Part shown: positions 23,939-33,451 of the stretch, one piece after another | Numbering within the stretch: the stretch's first letter is position 1 | How the letters are laid out: every line of letters begins with the position of its first letter | Assembly (NCBI RefSeq): GCF_004118325.1 | Contig: NZ_RDFA01000006.1 | Span: 124,001 to 188,000, forward strand | From: Halorientalis pallida | GTDB taxonomy: Archaea; Halobacteriota; Halobacteria; Halobacteriales; Haloarculaceae | Reading direction: 5' to 3' | DNA: 64,000 bases | Made by a program: the position numbers and the translations under genes | Notes under the pieces: generated by a model | Database searches by the model: none | What the model was told of the DNA's origin: nothing | What the model saw: the letters and a program-made list of their open reading frames with translations, nothing else

Positions 23939-25327
23939 CTACGTCTCCGACGTCGCCAGCGGGAGCGAGACGGTGACGGTGTTGCCGTCGTCGTCGGACT
24001 CGAAGCTGATGGTGCCGTTCGAGAGGTCGACGACCCAGTAGACGAGCCAGAGGCCGAGGCCGCTGGTGTGGGTGACGCCGTCCATCTCCTCTTCGCCGGT
24101 CAGGACGCGGTACTCGTAGTCGGGGATCGGGGGGCAGCTGTCTTCGATCTCGACGACGCCGCGGTCGTCGACCTGGCCCGCGGTGACCCGGATCCACGGT
24201 GACGCCTCGGCGTGTTTCGCGGCGTTGCCGAGCAGTTCCTGTATCGCGGTGCCGATCTCGCCGATCGCACAGATCGGCAGCGACGCCGGGAGGTCGGTCT
24301 CGATGTCGGCACCGGGATAGTGATCCGTGACCGTCGCCACGGCCTCCTCGATGGCGGTCGTCACCTCGATCCGACACGGGGTGACGGGATCGGTGAGCAA
24401 CTCGATGGTCCGGCGCTGTTTCTCGGCTTTGTACAGCAACTCCTGGGCCGTTCGCTCGATGGCACTGGCGTGGGTCGGCGGGTCGTCCTCGGGATGTTCG
24501 GACACGTACTCGGCGTGGCCGATGACGGTGTTGAGGTCGTTGCGGAGGTTGTGCCGGAGGATGGTGTCGATCACGCGCAACTGTCGCTCGCGGCGTCGCC
24601 GGTCGGTCACGTCGCGTGTGAATCCGACGATCCGGACGACGTCACCCGCCTCGGAGATCGGTTCGGCCTGGACCCAGACCCAGCGGCTGTAGTCGTGCCT
24701 CCGGTTGACGCGGTACTCCATGTCGACCGACTCGCCGGCCGAGAGGCGGGCCATGCCGTCACGGACCGCCGTTCGGTCGTCGGGGTGGACTGCGTCGAGG
24801 AAGCACTGCGGATTCGCTCGGACTTTGTCGGCCGACTGGCCGTAGATCGGCTCGTACGCCGCGTTGAGAAAGAGCAACTCGGACCAGTCGGCGGAGAACA
24901 TCCACAGCACGTCGTCGGCCTTGGCGGCGAGTTCCTCGAGACGCTCCGCGGTCTCGTCACGCTCGCGTTCGGCCTGGATCCGTTCGGTGATGTCCCGTGA
25001 GCTGACGATGTACCCCTCCGGATCGGTGAGTTTGGCGATCCGGCTCTCGAGCCACATGTACGATCCGTCACCGGTCCGGTGACGGTACTCGACGGTCCCG
25101 TCGTACTCCCGGCCGGCCACGACCCGCTCGAACCGCGAGAGGACTTGTTCGCGGTCGTCGGGGTGGATGTGCTCGAAAGCGTTCTCGCCCTGGAGCTCAT
25201 CGGGCTCGAACTCGAGAATATCCGTTGTCGCTCGGTTCAGGTAGCGGAAGGTCCCCTCCTCGTCGAGAACGACGATCTTGTCCCGGGCGTGCTCGAGCAA
25301 CGCCTCCGCGGGGCCGGGCCACTCCAT
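23939..25327 (-). CDS. PAS-PAS sensor histidine kinase
   Basis: 462 residues, cytoplasmic. The first PAS domain is about 8-125 (KIVVLDEEGTFRYLN ... RDITERIQAE). The second, about 135-255 (WSELLFLNAAYEPIYG ... FTRDVTDRRRRE), includes the PAC-type WVWVQAEPI. The dimerisation/H-box DTILRHNLRNDLNTVIGHAEY is haloarchaeal type. The HATPase has the N box ELLGNAAKHAEAS and G boxes GVVEIEDSCPP and TSGLGLWLVYWV. The first HATPase Gly-rich box is weak (SCPPIP in place of DNGPGIP), so its activity deserves caution. No response regulator is adjacent. The start MEWPGPAEAL is used because the upstream frame is not protein-like. Confidence 0.88.
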   Translation of the reverse strand: MEWPGPAEALLEHARDKIVVLDEEGTFRYLNRATTDILEFEPDELQGENAFEHIHPDDREQVLSRFERVVAGREYDGTVEYRHRTGDGSYMWLESRIAKLTDPEGYIVSSRDITERIQAERERDETAERLEELAAKADDVLWMFSADWSELLFLNAAYEPIYGQSADKVRANPQCFLDAVHPDDRTAVRDGMARLSAGESVDMEYRVNRRHDYSRWVWVQAEPISEAGDVVRIVGFTRDVTDRRRRERQLRVIDTILRHNLRNDLNTVIGHAEYVSEHPEDDPPTHASAIERTAQELLYKAEKQRRTIELLTDPVTPCRIEVTTAIEEAVATVTDHYPGADIETDLPASLPICAIGEIGTAIQELLGNAAKHAEASPWIRVTAGQVDDRGVVEIEDSCPPIPDYEYRVLTGEEEMDGVTHTSGLGLWLVYWVVDLSNGTISFESDDDGNTVTVSLPLATSET

Positions 25328-25388
25328 TGCTCGAAACAGAGGGCCGACGATCAAAAGGGTGCTGGCCGATCTCACGCCGGTTCGGCGC

Positions 25389-25395
25389 AAAAAAA
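25389..25395 (-). terminator. oligo-T terminator of pan
   Basis: Seven consecutive Ts on the minus strand begin 7 bases after the pan stop codon. Confidence 0.55.
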
Positions 25396-25402
25396 GACCG
25401 AA

Positions 25403-26623
25403 TTAGTAGAACGCGATGGGGCCCGTCTCGGCACTCTCCTCGTCGGTGACCTTCTCGCGGGCGTCCTCGAAGTCTTCCATGCGGACCTCCGTGCGGCCGT
25501 CGCGGATGGCGAACATCCCGGCTTCGGTCGTGAGACTGGCGAGTTCGGCACCGCTGAAGCCCTCGGTCTCGGCGGCGATGGCCGCCAGGTCGAGTTCTTC
25601 GGCGAGGTTGAGATCCGACGTGTGGATCTCCAGGATGCGCTCGCGGCCCTCGGCGTCGGGTTCGGGGACCTCGATGAGGCGGTCGAAGCGGCCAGGGCGG
25701 AGAATCGCGCGGTCGAGCATGTCGAAGCGGTTGGTGGCGGCGATGATGCGGATCTCGCCGCGATCCTCGAATCCGTCCATCTCCGAGAGCAACTGCATCA
25801 TCGTCCGCTGGACCTCTGCGTCGCCGGAGGTCTTGGACTCAGTCCGCTTGGCCGCAATGGCGTCGATCTCGTCGATGAAGATGATGGCGGGTTCGCGTTC
25901 GGAGGCGAGCTCGAACAGGTCCCGGACCAGCCGCGCGCCCTCGCCGATGAACTTCCGGACGAGCTCGGAGCCGGCCATCTTGATGAAGGTGGCGTCGGTC
26001 TCGTTGGCGACCGCCTTCGCGAGCATCGTCTTCCCCGTGCCCGGCGGGCCGTGGAGCAGGACGCCGCTGGGCGGATCGATGCCGACTTCCCGGAACTGCT
26101 CGGCGTTGACCAGCGGTTCCTCGACGGCCTCCCGGACTTCGCGGATCTGCTCGTCGAGGCCGCCGATGTCCTCGTACACCACGTCGGGGCTGTGGTCGAC
26201 CTGCATCGCCTGGGCGCGGGCGTCGGTCTCGGCGTCTAGCAGCGTCTGGACGGAGAACGAATCGTTGATAGCCACCCGGTCGCCCGCTTCCAGTTCCTCG
26301 CGGAGGTTCGGCGACACCTCCGTGAGCACCTCTTGGTTGTTGCCGTGCTGTTTGACGATGACGCCCTCCTCGGTGACCTCCTCGGCCGTGGCGATGTACA
26401 GCGACGACGTTTTGAGCGTCTCGTTTTCCCGTTCCAGTCGGTCGACCTCGCCACTGAGGTTGTCGCGACGCTCCTCGGCCGAGTCGAGTTGGGACGATAG
26501 CTCGTCGTTGACCTGTTCCAGCTTGATAAAGTGCTCCCGCAACGCATCCAGCCGCTCTTCCGGAGACATCTCCGGATCGAGATCGAGGCGCGGCCGGTCC
26601 GGGAGCGACGGACTCCGGGACAT
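25403..26623 (-). CDS. pan: proteasome-activating nucleotidase
   Basis: 406 residues, the AAA+ ATPase that unfolds substrates for the 20S proteasome. The N-terminal coiled coil is about 20-75 and the OB domain about 75-150. Walker [10 protein letters not shown], Walker [15 protein letters not shown], the pore loop [22 protein letters not shown], sensor 1 IIAATNRFD and the Arg finger region [10 protein letters not shown] are all intact. The C-terminus PIAFY is an HbYX-like docking tail (hydrophobic-aromatic-end). The start [11 protein letters not shown] follows a TTTTACG box 29 bases upstream. Confidence 0.97.
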   Translation of the reverse strand: MSRSPSLPDRPRLDLDPEMSPEERLDALREHFIKLEQVNDELSSQLDSAEERRDNLSGEVDRLERENETLKTSSLYIATAEEVTEEGVIVKQHGNNQEVLTEVSPNLREELEAGDRVAINDSFSVQTLLDAETDARAQAMQVDHSPDVVYEDIGGLDEQIREVREAVEEPLVNAEQFREVGIDPPSGVLLHGPPGTGKTMLAKAVANETDATFIKMAGSELVRKFIGEGARLVRDLFELASEREPAIIFIDEIDAIAAKRTESKTSGDAEVQRTMMQLLSEMDGFEDRGEIRIIAATNRFDMLDRAILRPGRFDRLIEVPEPDAEGRERILEIHTSDLNLAEELDLAAIAAETEGFSGAELASLTTEAGMFAIRDGRTEVRMEDFEDAREKVTDEESAETGPIAFY

Positions 26624-26725
26624 CTGACTGTCGGTGCTAATGGGTGCTCGTAAAAGGGCCTTTGGGTCGCGGCCATCTTCCCTCACCGGGGTCGGACCCG
26701 TCCGAGTCCGTCGATTTCCGGCCGT

Positions 26726-28516
26726 TCAGGTCAGGTCTGCGAACTCGTCGAGGTAGTCGTCGTAGACGTTCAGGGCCGACTCGACGGGTTCGGGCGAGGC
26801 CATGTCGACGCCCGCACCCCGGAGCAGTTCCAGCGGGTACTCCCGGGACCCCTTCCGGAGGAAGTCGACGTACTGCTGGGCCGCCGGTTCGCCCTCGTCG
26901 AGAATCCGGTCGACCAGCGCGACCGCCGCCGAGATGCCGGTCGCGTACTGGTAGACGTAGAAGGCCCGGTAGAAGTGGGGGATCCGCATCCACTCGCGGG
27001 CGATCCGGTCGTCGATCTCGGCGGGTTCGTAGTAGTCGCCTTTCAGTTCACGGTAGAGCTCGTCCAGCCGGTCGGGCGTCAGCGCCTCGCCGGCCTCCGA
27101 GAGTTCGTGGGCGCGGTGTTCGAACTCGGCGAACATGGTCTGACGGTAGAGCGTCGACCGGAACCGTTCGAGGTACTCGTTGAGGACGTGCCGCCGGAGC
27201 CGTTCGTCCTCGACCGTGTCGAGCAGGTGGTGGGTGAGCAGGGTCTCGTTGACCGTCGAGGCCACCTCGGCCACGAAGATCTCGTAGCCCGAGTAGACGT
27301 AGGGCTGTTCCTCGCTCGTGAACTGGGTGTGCAGGGAGTGGCCGAGTTCGTGGGCCAGCGTGTACATCGAGGACACGTCGTCCTGGTAGTTCATGAGGAT
27401 GTACGGCTGAGAGTCGTAGGTCCCGCCGCTGTAGGCCCCCGACTGCTTCCCGTCGGTCTCGTACACGTCTACCCAGCGCGATTCCAGACCCTCCGCGAGC
27501 CGGGACTGGTACTCCTCGCCCAGCGGCGCGACGGCCTCGACGACGTACTCACGGGCCGCCTCGTAGGTGACTTCCGGGCTCTCGCCCTCGACCATCGGGA
27601 CGTAGAGGTCCCACATCTGCAACTCGTCTGCGCCTATCGAGTCGCGCTTCAACTCGGCGTGACGGTGGAGCTTGTCGAGATTCTCCCGGACCGTGTCCAC
27701 GAGGTTGTCGTACACGTCGACGGGGATGTTCGGCCCGTCCAGTGCGGCCTCGCGGGCACTGTCGTAGTTGCGGGCGTTCGCCAGCTTGCTGTCGGTCTTG
27801 ACGCTGTTCTTGTAGGCCGAGCCGACCGCATTTCTGACGGTCTCCCACTCGTCGTAGAACTGTTCGTAGACGTCCTGCCGGAACTCGCGGTCGGGCTTTT
27901 TCTGGAGCGTCGTGAAGTTGTTGAGAGTGATCCGTGTTTGCTCGCCGTCGGGCGTTTCGACTGCGGGAAACTCCATATCGGCGTTGGCGAGCGTGTTGTA
28001 CACCTCGCCGGGCGCGCCCGTGACCTCGCCCAGTTCGGCCAACAGGTTCTCGATCTCGGCCGAGCGGGTGTGTGCCTTCATCCGCAACACGTCGTCGAAG
28101 TAGTGGTCGTAGACGCCGAGGTCGGGTTCCTCGGCCACCATCGCCTCGATCTCCTCGCGGTCCAGGTCCTGGAGCTCCGGTTCGATGAACGAGGCGGCGC
28201 TCTGGGCCTCCGAGGACAGCGACTGGGCGCGGGCCAGCAGCGCCTGATAGTGGCCATCCGTCGTGTCCTCGTCCTTGCGCATCCGCGCGTACGAGGCGAC
28301 GTTCGAGACGGTCCGCATGATCTCCTCGCGGAGTTCGAGCACGTCGAGCAGCGTCTCGGCGTCCTCGGTCACCCGCCCCTCGTACGCCTCCAGGTCCGCC
28401 AGCCGTTCTTGCACTTCCTCGAAGGCGTCCTCCCACGCCTCGTCGTCGGCGTAGAGCGCCTCCAGGTCCCACTTGTGTTCCTCGTCGACGTCGCTTCGTT
28501 CGGGAACCGAACTCAT
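26726..28516 (-). CDS. pepF: oligoendopeptidase F, M3 family
   Basis: 596 residues, a cytoplasmic zinc oligopeptidase. The M3 active site HELGHSLH is present, with the downstream Glu in EIFVAEVASTVNE as third zinc ligand and the conserved RWVDVYETDGKQSGAYSGG segment before it. The long N-terminal helical region (EEHKWDLEALY onward) is standard. It is next to pan on the same strand (gap about 100 bases), which suits a role in clearing proteasome peptides, though that link is inference. Confidence 0.96.
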   Translation of the reverse strand: MSSVPERSDVDEEHKWDLEALYADDEAWEDAFEEVQERLADLEAYEGRVTEDAETLLDVLELREEIMRTVSNVASYARMRKDEDTTDGHYQALLARAQSLSSEAQSAASFIEPELQDLDREEIEAMVAEEPDLGVYDHYFDDVLRMKAHTRSAEIENLLAELGEVTGAPGEVYNTLANADMEFPAVETPDGEQTRITLNNFTTLQKKPDREFRQDVYEQFYDEWETVRNAVGSAYKNSVKTDSKLANARNYDSAREAALDGPNIPVDVYDNLVDTVRENLDKLHRHAELKRDSIGADELQMWDLYVPMVEGESPEVTYEAAREYVVEAVAPLGEEYQSRLAEGLESRWVDVYETDGKQSGAYSGGTYDSQPYILMNYQDDVSSMYTLAHELGHSLHTQFTSEEQPYVYSGYEIFVAEVASTVNETLLTHHLLDTVEDERLRRHVLNEYLERFRSTLYRQTMFAEFEHRAHELSEAGEALTPDRLDELYRELKGDYYEPAEIDDRIAREWMRIPHFYRAFYVYQYATGISAAVALVDRILDEGEPAAQQYVDFLRKGSREYPLELLRGAGVDMASPEPVESALNVYDDYLDEFADLT

Positions 28517-28621
28517 TGCCTGTAGTACGTGTCGACGCGAAGTAAGCCTTTACGCGCCGGCCGGGCCTGCCGGCCCTCCCCGCCGCGGCAAGCCTTTGAG
28601 GATGCCAACCGAAACCGGCCC

Positions 28622-29965
28622 ATGGACATCGACCGGGCGCTCGGCCGGGCCTGGCGCGACGACGCCCCCTGGGACCTGCTGACCCGACTCTGTGAACTCG
28701 ACGACCGGCTGGGCGGGCACCCGGGCGAGGCCCGCGCGGCCGAACTGGTCGGCGACGCCCTCCGTAACGCAGGGGTCAGGGACGTCGAGACTCGCCCCTT
28801 CGAGATGGCTCGGTGGACGCGCGGCCGAACCGATCTCGCCGTCAGCGTCCCCGACCGCGACCGCGAACGCGCGTTCGAGGCCGTCGCCCTCCCCTACTCG
28901 CCGGCCGGGGAGCTGGACGCGCCGCTGGTAGACGTGGGCCACGGGACGCCCGCAGAGATCGAGGCTGCCGACCTCCACGACTGCGTCGCGCTGGCGAGCA
29001 CGGGCACGCCGGCGGGGGCCGACCGGCGAATCCACCGGATGGAGAAGGTGGGACAGGCCGCGGACGCGGGTGCGGCGGCCTTCGTCTTCGCCAACCACAC
29101 GCCCGGACAGCTGCCGCCGACCGGCGCGCTCCGGTTCGGCGACGCCGCGGCCATCCCAGGCGCCGGCGTCAGCGCCGAGACGGGCGACTGGCTCCGGGAG
29201 TACGCCGCCGACGGCGCGTCGGTGTCGCTCTCGGTCGCGGCCGACACGGATCACGGGACGAGTCGCAACGTCGTCGGCCACCTGGGGCCCGACACCGACG
29301 AGTCGATTCTCCTCGTGGCGCACCTCGACGGGCACGACGTGGGCGAGGCGGCCCTGGACAACGGCTGTGGTGTCGCGGTCCTACTCGGGGCGCTCCGGAT
29401 TCTCGGCCACGTCGAGAGCAGTCTCGGAACGGGCGTCGTGGTTGCGGCCGTCGGGAGCGAGGAACTCGGCCTGCTCGGGAGCGAGGCGCTGGCCGCGGAC
29501 CTCGACCCTGGCCGGCTCCGGGCCGTCGTCAACTGCGACGGCGTCGGCCGGTACCGCCGACTCCGCGCGCTGACCCACACCAGTGACGCCCTGACCGACC
29601 TCGCGACGGGTGTCACAGACGACCTCGGTCACCCGCTGGAAGTCAGCGAACGCCCCCACCCTTACAGCGACCACTGGCCGTTCCTCCGCCGCGGGGTCCC
29701 GGCGATCCAACTTCACAGCGAGCGTCCCGACGACGAGGGGCACTGGGAACGGGGCTGGACCCACACCCGCGCCGACACCCGCGAGAAGGCGGACGTGCGG
29801 ACGATCCGCGAACACGCGATGGTCACGGCCCTGCTCGTCCGGCAACTCGCTCGCGACGGCCGAGCGCCGCCCGGCGTGGACCCCGCGGCCGTCCGCGAGC
29901 GCCTGGTCGAGACCGGCGCGAAGCCCGGGATGGTCGCCGCCGGTATCTGGCCCACCGACTGGTGA
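28622..29965 (+). CDS. M28-family zinc aminopeptidase-like protein
   Basis: 447 residues. The protein has a PA-like insertion (HDCVALASTGTPAG ... FANHTPGQLPP, about 115-190) inside an M28 di-zinc peptidase core. Ligand-type residues are VAHLDGHD, DNGCGVAVLLGALRIL, GSEELGLLGSEALA and HPYSDHWPFLRRGVPAIQL. The Asp of the first ligand motif appears as HLDGHD in place of HxD-S, typical for the family. There is no signal peptide, so a cytoplasmic location is likely. The start MDIDRALGR is preferred; the upstream frame covers the promoter region. Confidence 0.88.
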   Translation: MDIDRALGRAWRDDAPWDLLTRLCELDDRLGGHPGEARAAELVGDALRNAGVRDVETRPFEMARWTRGRTDLAVSVPDRDRERAFEAVALPYSPAGELDAPLVDVGHGTPAEIEAADLHDCVALASTGTPAGADRRIHRMEKVGQAADAGAAAFVFANHTPGQLPPTGALRFGDAAAIPGAGVSAETGDWLREYAADGASVSLSVAADTDHGTSRNVVGHLGPDTDESILLVAHLDGHDVGEAALDNGCGVAVLLGALRILGHVESSLGTGVVVAAVGSEELGLLGSEALAADLDPGRLRAVVNCDGVGRYRRLRALTHTSDALTDLATGVTDDLGHPLEVSERPHPYSDHWPFLRRGVPAIQLHSERPDDEGHWERGWTHTRADTREKADVRTIREHAMVTALLVRQLARDGRAPPGVDPAAVRERLVETGAKPGMVAAGIWPTDW

Positions 29966-30790
29966 CTACTCCGCCGACTCACTCCCGACGCCGGCGACCA
30001 GATCGTCGGCTACACGTGCTCTCGTCGTGTGCCTGACGCGGCGCTCCCGGAAGATTTCGCGTGCACTCGCGGCGGCCTCGGGGTCGCGCTCGAAGGTCAG
30101 GTCGGGGTAGGTCACGTCGGTCAGCACTAGCGGTTCGGGCGGCGCGGCCGGAACGCCCGCCGGCCCCGGGAGTGGTTCGGACGCGAGGACGCGGTCGACG
30201 GCACCCGGGCCGCGCTCGCCGTGGGCGATCTCGTCGAGCAGGGCGACCAGCCGGCGGACCAGCTGGCGGGCGAACCCGCCGGCACGGACGCGTGCCACGA
30301 AGTAGTCGCCGTCCCGGCTGATGGTGCCCTGGAGGTCTCTCACGGTGCCGTTCGCGTCGGGCGTCAGGTTGTGGAAGTCGTGTTCGCCACGGAGCGTGTC
30401 GAACGCGGCCGTCGCGCGCTCGTCGTCGACGGACTCGGGTGGCGCGTGGAGGTGGTAGACGTATTCCCGACGCGTCGCGTCGTGGGTGGCGTGGAAGCCG
30501 GTCGGTGCGTCGGCGACGGCCCACACTCGCACGTCGGGCGGGAGTTCGCTGTCGAACGCCCGTGGGGTCAGCCAGCCGGGCGCGTCGAAGGCCACGGTCT
30601 GGGCGACCGCCGACACCCCGGCGTCGGTCCGGCCCGCGGCCGCGTAGCCCGGCGGCGCATCCGTCTCGTCGTCCAGCACGTCGAGGTCGCCCAATGCCGT
30701 CAGCAGCGTGTCAGAGACGGTGGGTACGTCGGGCTGGCGCTGGAACCCGTGGAACCGTCGTCCGTCGTACGCGACCCGGTACGCGCGCAT
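29966..30790 (-). CDS. truA: tRNA pseudouridine synthase A
   Basis: 274 residues from MRAYRVAYDGRRFHGFQRQ, the standard archaeal TruA N-terminus; a Met nine codons upstream (30817) is also possible. The catalytic motif AGRTDAGVSAV contains the nucleophilic Asp. HATHDATRREYVYHL and DGDYFVARVRAGGFARQLVRRLV are the other conserved segments. It modifies the anticodon stem-loop uridines of many tRNAs. The gene is convergent with the M28 peptidase gene and divergent from the UspA gene. Confidence 0.94.
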   Translation of the reverse strand: MRAYRVAYDGRRFHGFQRQPDVPTVSDTLLTALGDLDVLDDETDAPPGYAAAGRTDAGVSAVAQTVAFDAPGWLTPRAFDSELPPDVRVWAVADAPTGFHATHDATRREYVYHLHAPPESVDDERATAAFDTLRGEHDFHNLTPDANGTVRDLQGTISRDGDYFVARVRAGGFARQLVRRLVALLDEIAHGERGPGAVDRVLASEPLPGPAGVPAAPPEPLVLTDVTYPDLTFERDPEAAASAREIFRERRVRHTTRARVADDLVAGVGSESAE

Positions 30791-30856
30791 GGCTCGTGCG
30801 TGTTCGGCGAGGGCCATGAGCGTTTCGACGGATGCCGCGACTGAACGGGTCCGCCG

Positions 30857-30866
30857 AACTAAGTAC
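30857..30866 (+). promoter_or_regulatory. TATA box of the UspA-family gene
   Basis: AACTAAGTAC is centred 27 bases before the ATG. Confidence 0.5.
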
Positions 30867-30887
30867 CGGCCGCTCGAAGCGGGGGGC

Positions 30888-31313
30888 ATGTATCACGTGT
30901 TGCTCGCGACGGAGGACGAACCCGCACCGCTCGTCGAGACCGTCACCGACCTCCCCGCCGATCCCGGGGAAATCGATGTCACCGTCCTCAACGTCTTCGA
31001 ACAGTTCGAGGTTCGCGACGAGGCCGAAGCCGTCTCCTCCGAGGCCATCTACGACGAAGACGACGTGCCCGAGAGCGTCACGGCGGCCGTCGACGCGCTC
31101 GAAGCGGCCGGCGTGACCGCCAGGGTCCGACACGAGCACGGTGATCCCGCGTCCGTCATCCTGGAGACCGCGACCGAACTCGACGTGGACGCCATCGCCG
31201 TCCACGGCCGGAAACGGTCCCCCATCGGCAAAGCCCTGTTCGGCAGCGTCACGCAGGCCGTCCTCCTCGACGCCGGCCGACCGGTCTTCGTCGCGACCGA
31301 GGGCGGCAACTGA
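30888..31313 (+). CDS. UspA-family universal stress protein
   Basis: 141 residues with the single-domain UspA alpha/beta fold: YHVLLATEDE strand, VTVLNVFEQFE, DVDAIAVHGRKRSPIGKALFGSVTQAVLLDAGRPVFVA. The ATP-binding G-x2-G-x9-G-S/T loop is only partly kept (GRKRSPIGKALFGSVT), so nucleotide binding is uncertain. It is probably a cytoplasmic stress protein; a second one is at 55.6 kb. A T5 tract with a small hairpin lies about 50 bases downstream. Confidence 0.9.
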   Translation: MYHVLLATEDEPAPLVETVTDLPADPGEIDVTVLNVFEQFEVRDEAEAVSSEAIYDEDDVPESVTAAVDALEAAGVTARVRHEHGDPASVILETATELDVDAIAVHGRKRSPIGKALFGSVTQAVLLDAGRPVFVATEGGN

Positions 31314-31364
31314 CCCGGACACGAAACCCATGTTAAATATTTCGACCGTTCAGTTTATCTCTTA

Positions 31365-31378
31365 GTGATATTTTTCAC
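31365..31378 (+). terminator. hairpin / T5 tract after the UspA-family gene
   Basis: GTGATATTTTTCAC forms a short stem with a T5 in the loop, within an A+T-rich stretch (31330-31395). It is the only likely transcript end between the two genes. Confidence 0.4.
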
Positions 31379-31491
31379 GAAAACGCATTACAGCAACGGT
31401 GTGGGAATCGGTGCAAGTGTCGGCAATCCGGCGGAATGCACCGCCAGGGCCACCGCTTTATACCACCCTCCGGTCACAAGCTGGGGATGCA

Positions 31492-32196
31492 ATGCGCCTG
31501 AACACCCGAACTGGTTCGCTGCTACTGGCGCTCGCGGTGGTCCTCACCGCGACGGTGCCCGCAGCGGCGGCCGCGAACACGGACGCACAGATCGAGAACG
31601 AGACGAACGGCGACGCGTCGGCCGAAGCCGGTACCGAGGTCGCGGTGACGGCGTCCGGTAGCGCCGACGCGGACGGCGAGGCCAACGGCTCGGCGGCCGT
31701 GGCCGTCGACGCCTCGGCGAGCGCGAACGGTGACGCCCGCGCGGACCGCGGCGAGGCCGCCGCCGAGGGCTCGGCCGACGTGAGCGCCGAGGGCAAGGTC
31801 GTGTTGCCCTTCGGCATCGTGATCGACCTCCCGTTCCAGGGTAGCGCTCAGGCCGACGCGAGCACCAACGCGAGTGCGAGCGCGGACGACGGTGACGACA
31901 GCGACGAAGGCTTCGTCGCCACCGTCCTGAGCCTGTTCGCCAGCGAGAACGCCGAGGCCAACGCCCAGGGCGACGAGAACGCCAACGCGGCGGGCAACGC
32001 CGAGGCCGATCTGGAGGCCGACGTCGATGCGGACGCGAACGGGAGCGCCGCCGTCGACGACGCCCGCGAGGACGCCCGCGACGAAGTGACCGAGGAACTC
32101 GACGAGTTCGACGAGGAAGCCAGCGAGGAGATGGCAGACGCCAACGACGAACTGAGCGAGGGGGTCGACGATCTCCAGGACGAGATCGAGGACTGA
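31492..32196 (+). CDS. secreted Ala/Asp-rich low-complexity protein
   Basis: 234 residues. The signal peptide MRLNTRTGSLLLALAVVLTA with an AAAAA cleavage region indicates Sec export. The mature chain is dominated by Ala, Asp, Asn, Gly, Ser (ENETNGDASAEAG, DASASANGDARAD), with two NGS/NAS sequons. A short hydrophobic island KVVLPFGIVIDLPFQG interrupts it at about 100-120. The last 60 residues are a charged helix (EDARDEVTEELDEFDEEAS). No domain is recognised. It lies next to a membrane-anchored regulator and another acidic secreted protein, suggesting a surface-related set. TATA CTTTATAC is at 31456-31463. Confidence 0.8.
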   Translation: MRLNTRTGSLLLALAVVLTATVPAAAAANTDAQIENETNGDASAEAGTEVAVTASGSADADGEANGSAAVAVDASASANGDARADRGEAAAEGSADVSAEGKVVLPFGIVIDLPFQGSAQADASTNASASADDGDDSDEGFVATVLSLFASENAEANAQGDENANAAGNAEADLEADVDADANGSAAVDDAREDARDEVTEELDEFDEEASEEMADANDELSEGVDDLQDEIED

Positions 32197-32380
32197 CGAC
32201 GCTCCCCCCACGCAAGCACCCGAACCAACACCCACCCGACTCCCCACGGGACCCACCCGAACCCCATACACATGTCCCGCCCTGACACTCCCGCTGTCGC
32301 TTTTGCTGCCCTGGGGTCCCGTTCGCGGTTCGCATCCGAAGATAGATTACGATCACTCGACCTATCCACGCACGGACGGA

Positions 32381-33451
32381 ATGAGACGAGCATCCCGGTG
32401 GCTGCTGGTCGGCCTGGCCGTCGTCGCCGCCTGCTGGCTCTGTGCCGGTCCGGCGGCGGCTCAGTCCGCCGGCGCGGACAACGAGTCGCTGTCGCCCGAC
32501 AGCACGCTCATCCGGATCGACGCCGGTGCCGACGGGTCCGCCGCCTGGGAGATCCAGTACCAGTTCTACCTGACCGAACCCGGCGAGAGGGAGGCCTTCA
32601 CCTCCTATCGCCAGGACATCGAGGCGAACCGCTCGACCTACGTCGAGGCCTTCGCCGCCGACATTCGCCCATCGGTCCGGCAGGCCGAGAACGAGACCGG
32701 CCGGGAGATGGCCCTCTCGAACGTCACGGTGACGGTTCGCCGCCAGCGCCTGGCCCAGTCGACCGGCATCGTCACCTACCGGTTCGCCTGGTCCGGGTTC
32801 GTCGGCGGCAACGACTCGACGCTCCGGATCGGCGACGCCATCAGCGGCTTCTACCTCGGCCCGGACACACGGCTCACCGTCGCCTGGCCCGACGGCTACA
32901 GCCTCGACCGGGTGACGCCCGACCCGACCGAGACCAGGCGCGACCGGGTCGCCTGGACGGGCGAACTCGGCTTCGGCTCGACGGCACCACGGATCGTCGC
33001 CAGCGAACCGGCCGACGCCGACCCGGCGACCGCCGGCGGGGTCCCGCTGCTGGCGGCCGGCGTCGCCGTCCTCGTGGTCGCCGCGTTCGGGGCCGCCGGC
33101 GTGCTGTACGTCCGCAGACGGCCGACCGACGGCTCGGACGGACCCGGCGACGGGGCGACCGTGGCCGAGTCGACGGCCGGAACTGCCAGTCCGCCGGCAG
33201 GGACAGCCAGCGACGACGGCGACACCGCCGACGGCCCGTCGGCGGACCTGCTGAGCGACGACGAGCGCGCACTGTCGGCCATCCGCGACCACGGCGGCCG
33301 GATCAAACAGCAAGAACTGGCCGACGCCTGCGACTGGGGCGACTCGAAGACCAGCCGCGTCGTCTCCCGACTCAGGGACGACGACGAGATCGAAGTGTTC
33401 CGCCTCGGCCGCGAGAACGTCATCTCACTCCCGGAGGAAACCCATGACTGA
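32381..33451 (+). CDS. membrane-anchored winged-helix regulator with extracellular domain (DUF7345-like)
   Basis: 356 residues. A signal peptide (to AAAQSAG) is followed by an extracellular beta-rich domain (about 40-205). It carries features of a haloarchaeal family I recall as DUF7345: WEIQYQFYLTEPGEREAF, a central RVQ-like NVTVTVRRQRLAQSTGIVTYRFAWSGF, and TGELGF. A TM helix at about 220-243 (VPLLAAGVAVLVVAAFGAAGVLYV) ends in RRR, placing the C-terminus inside. After a disordered linker a winged-helix DNA-binding domain (RALSAIRDHGGRIKQQELAD, WGDSKTSRVVSRLRD) ends the protein. This architecture suggests direct signal transfer from outside to DNA. The next gene overlaps by eight bases. Confidence 0.86.
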   Translation: MRRASRWLLVGLAVVAACWLCAGPAAAQSAGADNESLSPDSTLIRIDAGADGSAAWEIQYQFYLTEPGEREAFTSYRQDIEANRSTYVEAFAADIRPSVRQAENETGREMALSNVTVTVRRQRLAQSTGIVTYRFAWSGFVGGNDSTLRIGDAISGFYLGPDTRLTVAWPDGYSLDRVTPDPTETRRDRVAWTGELGFGSTAPRIVASEPADADPATAGGVPLLAAGVAVLVVAAFGAAGVLYVRRRPTDGSDGPGDGATVAESTAGTASPPAGTASDDGDTADGPSADLLSDDERALSAIRDHGGRIKQQELADACDWGDSKTSRVVSRLRDDDEIEVFRLGRENVISLPEETHD